Assembly: GCA_025924275.1 (NCBI GenBank)
Contig: JAICEH010000140.1
Location: 1-5,787, forward strand
Origin: Gemmatimonadales bacterium
Lineage (GTDB): Bacteria > Gemmatimonadota > Gemmatimonadetes > Gemmatimonadales > GWC2-71-9
DNA length: 5,787 bases
Direction of reading: 5' to 3'
The notes below the pieces were generated by a model. That model did not search any database. It saw only the letters and a program-made list of their open reading frames with translations, and had not been told where the DNA came from. The first letter of the stretch is position 1. Each line of letters begins with the position of its first letter. Positions 2,943 to 5,787 of the stretch are shown here, one piece after another. The translations under genes were made by a program, and so were the position numbers.

Positions 2943-5787
2943 TCAGCTTGCCTCGCCCCGCACCCGGGCCAGCCCGCGGACCGCCTCCTCCCGGTAGGGA
3001 CCGAGGGCCGCGTCGGCCTCCTTCCACTGCTCGATCACGCGGAGGTACTCCCGCTCGGCGGCGGCACTCCGGCCGAGCTTCTCCAGCGCCATGCCGCGGA
3101 GCAGCCGGACGCGACCCAGCATTCCCCACCGCGGATCCCACCGGTTGGTGGCGAGCCGGTCGGGCTCGAAGTCCTCGAGCAGCTCCACCGTGGCCATGTA
3201 GTCCCCCAGCCAGTACCGCGCCGTCGCCTCCAGCGGTGCGCGGTAGTCGTGCAGGTAGGCCTCGGTGGTCGGACCCGACGCCTTGGCCAGCTCCTGGGCC
3301 TTCCCGTCGCCCGGCTTGGGCTCCGCGGGGGCGGCAGTGCGGGCGAGGGCTGCGCGGGCCGCGGCCCGGTCGTTCCGGGCCAGGGCGAGGAGGGCCGCGA
3401 CCTCCGGCGGCGGGTCGTCTCCCGCCATGGCGCGGAGCTCCTGGAGCGCCGTCGTGTCGCCCGCCCCCGCGGTGAAGACCCCGAGTGCGGCCGGCGCGCC
3501 CATCCGCGCCACGTGGGCGCGGTCGGCGGCGGGAGCCGCACGGGCCGCCTCGGCCGCAGCTCCCCACAGCCGCCGGAGTGCGGGGGCCGGGCCGCCGGTG
3601 CTGGCGTAGAGGTTCCCCAGGGCGAGGATCCGCCAGTGCGCCCGCGCGGGGTTGTTCCGCCGGGCGCTGTCCGCCGCCGCGTCGATGAACCGGCCCCGGA
3701 CCCGGTCGGAGAGTTCCAGGGTGCGGGCGGCACGGGTGAGGTCGCCCCGATAGGCGAAGACGTTGGCCGCCGCCGCGATGTCCTGCGCCGCCTCCAGCCC
3801 GCTGGTCCAGGCGTCGAAGTCCTCCGGGGTGGCGCTGTCCACCGTGCGGCGGAGCGAGCCGGCCGCCGAGTCCACCCGGCCCGCCACGAACTCGGCGCGG
3901 GCCCGTTCCAGCGCGAAGCCGGGGTGCTGCCGCGTGACGCTCTCGAACCGGTCCACCTCGGCGAGGGCCCCGGCCACGTCGCCGCGGAGGACCAGGGCGT
4001 CGAACAGGGTGGTGTGAGCCCGGAGCGTCGCGGGCTGGATGGAGACCCACTCCCGGCCGAGCGCCGTGGACGCGGTGCGGGCCCGCGCGAGGGCCTGCGC
4101 GGTCGGGCCGCCCTCGGGGGCCGCCGCGAACGAATCCGCCGCGGCGAGCATCACCCCCGAGGTCCGGGTGGACGCCTGAGCCAGCATCTCCGCCATGTGC
4201 TGGTAGGCCAGGGCATAGTCGGGCACCAGTCGCACCGCCCGGGCGAAGGCCCGGTAACTCGCGGTGAAGCGCTCCGCCACAGGCTGCGCCGGATCGTGGA
4301 ACCAGGCGTCGCCCAGCCCGTACCACGCATCGGCGTCGGAGGAGTCGCGCTTGAGGAGCTCGTAGTAGAGGCTCCGGGACGTGGCGTAGTCCGGCTGCAG
4401 GAAGGCGCGGTAGGCGTTGATCACCAGCCGCTCGTGGAGCGGGAGCGCCCCGGAGTGCATGGTGGCCCGGATCATCGCCTGGCGCGACACCTCGTCCTCG
4501 GCCCCGAGCAGCCAGCCCCGGGCGAGGGCCAGCCGGTACCACGCAAGGCCGAAGGTCGAGTCCATGGCCACCGCGCGGCGGAACTCCCGGTCGGCGGCCT
4601 CGAGGTCCCAGCCCTGGAGGTGGTCCATTCCGGCCAGGTAGGCGCGATAGGCCTCGAGCGAGGCGCTGGTGGCCGCCACCAGGCCGGTCTGGATGCCGGT
4701 GGGGGCCCCGGCGAGGTCGAGGAGCGCCCGCGCCAGCTGGTCGAAGAGGGGCCGCTCGTCGCCCGCGGTGGGGCCGGCCGCCTCCGCCACGTCCACCCGG
4801 TCGCCCGTGGCCACGTCGAACATCCGCGCCACCAGGGACAGCGAGTCGCCCACCCGCTCGTACTCTCCCAGGATGACGGTCCACGCGCCGGCGTCCCGCG
4901 CGAGGCGCCGCGCGGTGGCGAGGCTCACCGGCTCGTCCGGCTCGATCCCGCGCCGCTCGAGCAGGTCGTGGACCCGCCCGTGGTCGACCACCGTGAGGTC
5001 GGTCCACTGCGAGAGGTTGAGGCCCAGCATCGAGACGCTGCCGTCGCGGAGCCACGCCGTGGACGGGTCGTCACGCAGGTTGTCGAACGGGAGGACCAGG
5101 ATCGAGTGCCGCGGGTTGACCCCCGGGGGCGGGCCGTCCGCCCCACGCCGCGCGAGGGCCACGCCGCCGCCCACCACCAGGAGCGCCAGGCCGGCCGCCG
5201 CGGCCACCAGCCCGCGCCGGAGCCGGGAGGGCACCCGACGGTCGCCCAGCACCGCCTCACGGAACTCCCGGCCCGTCTGCCACCGCTCCGCCGGCGCCTT
5301 CTCCAGCGCGCGCATCACGGCGCGGGCGAGCGGGGCCGGCGTTTCCGCGCGGATCCGCTGCACCGGCACCGGGCGGGTCGAGATGTGGTGGGAGACGACC
5401 ACGCGGTGCGGCCCGGTGAACGGCGGCGTGCCGGTCAGCATCTCGTAGGCGACGACGCCGAGGGCGTAGACGTCGCTGCGCGGGTCCACGGTGTCCTCTC
5501 CCGTGGCCTGCTCCGGGCTCATGTAGGCCGGCGTCCCCACCGCCATCCCTGGGCCGGTGCTCTCCGGCCGGTTCTCGCCGGCGGTGAGCCGGGCGACGCC
5601 GAAGTCCACCAGCAGCGCGCGGCCGGTGCCCTCCTCCAGCAGCACGTTCTCCGGCTTCACGTCGCGGTGCACCACCCCCGCGCGCGCCGCCGAGTCGAGC
5701 GCGTCGGCGAGGTCGGAGACGATGCGGGTCACCGCGGCCACCGGCAGGCGGCCGTCCCGCTGGATCCGCTCGCGGAGCGTCTCGCCC
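2943..5787 (-). CDS. Membrane-anchored Ser/Thr protein kinase with TolB-like and TPR domains (N-terminus outside window)
   Basis: This is a Hanks-type (PknB-like) kinase with 947 residues visible. Numbering starts at base 5786, where the frame already reads GETLRERIQRDGRLP, the hinge/helix D region; the glycine loop and the catalytic Lys are beyond the edge. The C-lobe is complete: HRDVKPEN with catalytic D42, VDFG with D61, GTPAYMSPEQ, and DPRSDVYALGVVAYEMLTG. A basic stretch precedes one membrane helix at about 193-212 (GLVAAAAGLALLVVGGGVAL). A TolB/FlgO-like domain follows at about 228-335, starting SILVLPFDN. The remaining roughly 570 residues are helical, TPR-like repeats, clearest at 376-423 and 448-497. 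The kinase should be cytoplasmic and the rest periplasmic, suggesting a sensor or scaffold that recruits partners. The ligand and substrates are unknown. The GTG at 5741 is internal and not the start. The gene ends just before the repeat upstream of rnpB. Confidence 0.92.
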   Translation of the reverse strand, partial: GETLRERIQRDGRLPVAAVTRIVSDLADALDSAARAGVVHRDVKPENVLLEEGTGRALLVDFGVARLTAGENRPESTGPGMAVGTPAYMSPEQATGEDTVDPRSDVYALGVVAYEMLTGTPPFTGPHRVVVSHHISTRPVPVQRIRAETPAPLARAVMRALEKAPAERWQTGREFREAVLGDRRVPSRLRRGLVAAAAGLALLVVGGGVALARRGADGPPPGVNPRHSILVLPFDNLRDDPSTAWLRDGSVSMLGLNLSQWTDLTVVDHGRVHDLLERRGIEPDEPVSLATARRLARDAGAWTVILGEYERVGDSLSLVARMFDVATGDRVDVAEAAGPTAGDERPLFDQLARALLDLAGAPTGIQTGLVAATSASLEAYRAYLAGMDHLQGWDLEAADREFRRAVAMDSTFGLAWYRLALARGWLLGAEDEVSRQAMIRATMHSGALPLHERLVINAYRAFLQPDYATSRSLYYELLKRDSSDADAWYGLGDAWFHDPAQPVAERFTASYRAFARAVRLVPDYALAYQHMAEMLAQASTRTSGVMLAAADSFAAAPEGGPTAQALARARTASTALGREWVSIQPATLRAHTTLFDALVLRGDVAGALAEVDRFESVTRQHPGFALERARAEFVAGRVDSAAGSLRRTVDSATPEDFDAWTSGLEAAQDIAAAANVFAYRGDLTRAARTLELSDRVRGRFIDAAADSARRNNPARAHWRILALGNLYASTGGPAPALRRLWGAAAEAARAAPAADRAHVARMGAPAALGVFTAGAGDTTALQELRAMAGDDPPPEVAALLALARNDRAAARAALARTAAPAEPKPGDGKAQELAKASGPTTEAYLHDYRAPLEATARYWLGDYMATVELLEDFEPDRLATNRWDPRWGMLGRVRLLRGMALEKLGRSAAAEREYLRVIEQWKEADAALGPYREEAVRGLARVRGEAS

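Noticed and set aside
2272..2997. Plus-strand open frame of 241 codons across rnpB
   Set aside because: It lies antisense to a confidently identified structural RNA and spans the promoter and repeats; no protein family features.
2749..5055. A 768-codon open frame on the minus strand, overlapping the kinase gene in another frame
   Set aside because: Its translation is dominated by Gly, Arg, Ala and Pro with no domain pattern, typical of GC-rich shadow frames. The kinase frame covers the same DNA with recognisable domains. It also runs through the repeat and the rnpB promoter.
4669..5448. A 259-codon plus-strand frame opposite the kinase domain
   Set aside because: Ser/Arg-rich low-complexity product, antisense to the conserved kinase C-lobe; a composition artefact.
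5739..5741. GTG as the start of the kinase gene
   Set aside because: The kinase fold already continues upstream in frame to the window edge (GETLRERIQ...), so this is an internal Val. The N-lobe must lie outside.

Overview
The window is a high-GC chromosomal segment. It probably comes from a Gemmatimonadota-like (or similar soil/metagenomic, Gram-negative) bacterium. That placement is inference. It rests on the very GC-rich coding style, a large membrane-anchored Ser/Thr kinase with a TolB-like plus TPR extracytoplasmic part, a monofunctional GT51 transglycosylase, and GGTCGAA-type and CGCGGAG-type intergenic repeats. No taxonomic marker was compared against a database.

Layout. Bases 3-371 (+) hold the C-terminal third of the DNA polymerase III sliding clamp (dnaN), followed by a clear intrinsic terminator at 405-434. 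The gap between dnaN and the convergent gene (372-615) also holds a GGTCGAA heptamer repeat and a roughly 160-bp inverted-repeat element whose GC-rich arms enclose a sharply AT-rich island. Everything else is on the minus strand. Read in the direction of transcription, it is: the end of a Ser/Thr protein kinase (2943-5787, N-lobe outside the window); a 19-bp perfect inverted repeat built of GGTCGAA units (2857-2939); a sigma70-like promoter (2830-2856); the RNase P RNA gene rnpB (2822-2446); a GC hairpin (2413-2432); a gene for a small secreted protein of unknown function (2348-1560); and mtgA, a monofunctional peptidoglycan glycosyltransferase (ending at 616).

How the parts relate. dnaN (replication), rnpB (tRNA 5' maturation) and mtgA (cell-wall glycan polymerisation) are housekeeping functions and do not form one pathway. 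The secreted-protein gene and mtgA overlap at a CTGA junction and look translationally coupled. No separate promoter is visible between rnpB and the secreted-protein gene, so read-through from the rnpB promoter is possible. The kinase is a separate signalling gene that ends just upstream of the rnpB promoter.

Most of the window is ordinary. The points most worth a second look are the inverted-repeat/AT-island element, the GGTCGAA repeat family placed against the rnpB promoter, the apparent CTG start that is needed to give MtgA its membrane anchor, and the kinase-TolB-TPR architecture. I found no convincing new defence system, mobile gene cassette or CRISPR array.
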